A stretch of DNA of 64,000 nucleotides, taken from NCBI GenBank assembly GCA_016765135.1, contig JAESQN010000045.1, forward strand, positions 1 through 64,000, in the 5' to 3' direction. Position numbers and translations under genes: made by a program. Each line of letters begins with the position of its first letter. The first letter of the stretch is position 1. This document shows positions 62,448 to 64,000 of the stretch, one piece after another. The notes under the pieces were generated by a model. The model was not told the DNA's origin and made no database searches. It saw only the letters and a program-made list of their open reading frames with translations. Source of the DNA: Robiginitomaculum sp. (lineage in GTDB: Bacteria > Pseudomonadota > Alphaproteobacteria > Caulobacterales > Maricaulaceae).

Positions 62448-63761
62448 TTAAAAATTGTAGCTGCCGCGAATGGTTAAGGGGATAGAAATATTGTCATCCC
62501 CCTGTGTGCCATCGGAGAAATCTCGAGCCGTTTCATATTTGATACCCGCCTCAAAGGCCAAAGCCGTTTTTGCGGTCACTTGCCACTCCAAACCAGCTTT
62601 TACTGCACCATAAGGCACCCATTGTGCATCATATATTGAGACGGGTGCAGTTGTACCAATATTTTCAAAGTCACCATCAGGGTGCGTCAAACGTACCAGC
62701 GCATAATCCAAGCGTCGTTGCTGGAGAAGTTGTCTTTGCGTGGTTTCCTTGTAATAGGACGCCCCGCCTGACGCGCTTATAAATGGCGTGATTGGTCGTT
62801 GGAAGGTATTTGGTAAAATCGGGTTGAAATAATGGCGGGCACCAAGTTCTAAATCATACCGTTCCAATTCATTAAACTCATAAACTACACTTGCTACAGT
62901 TATATTACGTTCTTGAAAAGGTACCGGCGGATCCGCAGGGTTAACTGGGTCAAGTTGGTTATCATAAAACAATATATCTACATCCGCAGATATAGTTTCG
63001 ATCATTTCCGCGCCCCCTCCCCTTTTTCCTTCCGCTCTCGTAAAACCCGCATTTGCAAAAATTGTGTTATGGTCATTGATAATATACTCCAGCCCGCCGC
63101 TGATTTGTAACGGGGCAGTGTACACATCTCCAAAACTTATATCCGGTGCGATGATTTCGTCGGGTGTCGAAGAAAAATTTGTAATTGTGTATGTAACTCC
63201 ATCCCTGGGCGTGCCACGAACTGTGCCGTCGTCCGGAAAAAAGTCAGCACTTGAGTAACCATTAAAACCAGCTGCGCTTGGGCTAAAGAGGGTCCCGCCA
63301 AGGCTCGGGTCAAGCCCCAAAGACAATTGCCCGCGCAGTTTCGGACGCTTCAATTTTTGAACAGGGGTATGATTTACCCGAGCGTTTTGCGTTGCACCAA
63401 CATGAGATCCGTAACCACCACTGGTATATTGTCCTTGCCGGTTATACCCACCCGTTTGACCACCCAAAGCCAAAGTAACTTGTTCTGGCTGGCATCCAGG
63501 CGGAATAGCTTGGGTTGGTGATGTGATCTGGCAACGCCCCAGGGTTCTTTGTCCAACTAGGGTTTTTTGTCCAACTAAGGATCTTTGTCCAATTCCCGGA
63601 TTGTATTGTTGAGAGCTGTTTTTGTACCCAACACTGTTATTGGCTTGGTAGTGTTGTCCACCACCGCCGCCAATGCCAAGCCAGGAACAGCCCGACAACA
63701 AAATGGCCGAACAAGTGCCAACAATCATGCGTGTCGTCATAGTCATAGTCAATCTCGTCAT
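62448..63761 (-). CDS. Outer-membrane beta-barrel lipoprotein, paralogue 3
   Basis: The frame opens at ATG 63761; ATGs at 63740 and 63728 are alternatives, and none has a strong ribosome site. The signal peptide ends in LSGC and is followed by SWLGIGGG. A head of about 130 residues includes three tandem hexapeptides GQRSLV, GQKTLV and GQRTLG. The C-terminal 300 residues alternate strand and loop (LQISGGLEYIINDHNTIFAN, RYDLELGARHYFNP) and end ISIPLTIRGSYNF. It shares the lipobox context and the C-terminal motif with the other two, so the three are paralogues. Function is unknown. Confidence 0.77.
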   Translation of the reverse strand: MTRLTMTMTTRMIVGTCSAILLSGCSWLGIGGGGGQHYQANNSVGYKNSSQQYNPGIGQRSLVGQKTLVGQRTLGRCQITSPTQAIPPGCQPEQVTLALGGQTGGYNRQGQYTSGGYGSHVGATQNARVNHTPVQKLKRPKLRGQLSLGLDPSLGGTLFSPSAAGFNGYSSADFFPDDGTVRGTPRDGVTYTITNFSSTPDEIIAPDISFGDVYTAPLQISGGLEYIINDHNTIFANAGFTRAEGKRGGGAEMIETISADVDILFYDNQLDPVNPADPPVPFQERNITVASVVYEFNELERYDLELGARHYFNPILPNTFQRPITPFISASGGASYYKETTQRQLLQQRRLDYALVRLTHPDGDFENIGTTAPVSIYDAQWVPYGAVKAGLEWQVTAKTALAFEAGIKYETARDFSDGTQGDDNISIPLTIRGSYNF

Positions 63762-63871
63762 CAACGCTTAAGTGCAAAATCGCACTATAGTTAATGACTT
63801 GATGCCTGCTTATACTTAACAACTCGTTTATCGCGACGGGTTTTTGGGAGTTTTTCCTGAGCTAAAAAGAT

Positions 63872-64000
63872 TTAAAATAATGCCAAAACACTTTCAGGCG
63901 GGCGCCCGATCGCTGCTTTGTCGTCTTTGACTACAATCGGGCGTTCCAATAATTTGGGTTTTTGGGCGACGGCTTTAATAAGCTTATCCTCATCCTCGAC
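63872..64000 (-). CDS. arsC: Arsenate reductase ArsC (glutaredoxin type), 3' end
   Basis: The last 42 codons of a minus-strand gene run off the right edge. The translation includes EDKLIKAVAQKPKLLERPIV, then VVKDD and the closing AIGRPPESVLALF, the C-terminus typical of the ArsC/YffB family (ERPIVV..., IGRPPE.VL). Such proteins reduce arsenate with glutathione and glutaredoxin; some members, including YffB/Spx-like ones, have other roles. The catalytic cysteine lies outside the window, so the function cannot be confirmed. Confidence 0.85.
   Translation of the reverse strand, partial: VEDEDKLIKAVAQKPKLLERPIVVKDDKAAIGRPPESVLALF

Noticed and set aside
63000-63860. Plus-strand frames opposite barrel paralogue 3
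   Set aside because: Shadows of the minus-strand gene with no start signals.

Overview
The window comes from an alphaproteobacterial chromosome of moderate GC content. The case rests on a ChpT-type histidine phosphotransferase (CckA-ChpT-CtrA phosphorelay), GapR (DUF2312), a CarD regulator behind an S4 protein and FdxA, DUF2093 next to xseA, and heparinase II/III between rsmB and purH. The mix of TonB receptor, barrel-type outer-membrane lipoproteins and moderate GC would suit a marine, stalked-bacterium-like lineage (Maricaulales/Hyphomonadaceae-like), but that placement is inference.

Layout. 1-516: 5' end of a 16S rRNA gene on the minus strand with leader, boxA and promoter. 900-2550: an orphan secreted protein and a decayed REP-associated transposase (RAYT) among palindromic repeats. 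2550-8230: DoxX protein, a frameshifted acyltransferase divergent from a LytTR regulator, a DUF2799 lipoprotein, a patatin-like phospholipase and the Fe-S carrier ApbC. 8239-13032: soeABC, a cytoplasmic sulfite dehydrogenase. 13215-14340: a decayed IS481-family element inserted in a REP-type palindrome. 14364-22900: mdh, a mechanosensitive-channel-like protein, zapE, GtrA, a lysophospholipid acyltransferase, sdhB, chpT and rsmB. 23000-29500: a lipoprotein, a heparinase/NDP-sugar dehydratase pair, purH and an orphan HigA. 29970-36400: ffh-rpsP, sixA, then helicase C-domain, S4, fdxA and carD. 36600-45100: TonB receptor divergent from a GMC oxidoreductase, then GNAT, upp, msrA, N-formylglutamate amidohydrolase and a YbdK ligase. 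45237-54903: tRNA-Ser(GGA), GIY-YIG, dipeptidase, gapR, amidohydrolase, purD, xseA, DUF2093, an M23 lipoprotein, chorismate mutase and creD. 55257-64000: sdhCDA, a DUF885 peptidase, three tandem outer-membrane barrel lipoproteins and the 3' end of arsC.

How the genes work together. Core carbon and energy metabolism is well represented. Malate dehydrogenase and succinate dehydrogenase belong to the TCA cycle, although sdhB lies about 35 kb from sdhCDA. Sulfite oxidation by SoeABC would feed electrons to quinone. FdxA and ApbC belong to Fe-S biology. PurD and PurH are two steps of purine synthesis, and Upp salvages uracil. Envelope functions recur: GtrA, PlsC-like acyltransferase, capsule-type dehydratase, CreD, M23 peptidase, TonB receptor and barrel lipoproteins.

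The most unusual layer is repetitive DNA. Three palindromic families occupy intergenic spaces. Family 1 (four copies, 136-225 bp) carries small hairpins with TCTT or AAGA loops. Family 2 is a paired-hairpin element bounded by CCGCTCA/TGAGCGG and surrounds the dead RAYT. Family 3 is a GTAG-type REP pair, present once intact and once split by the IS. Other points of interest are an intrinsic terminator between the rRNA promoter and boxA, a -1 slippery heptamer at the acyltransferase frame break, three evenly spaced repeats upstream of the LytTR gene, and a helicase-associated C-terminal domain with no helicase in front of it.
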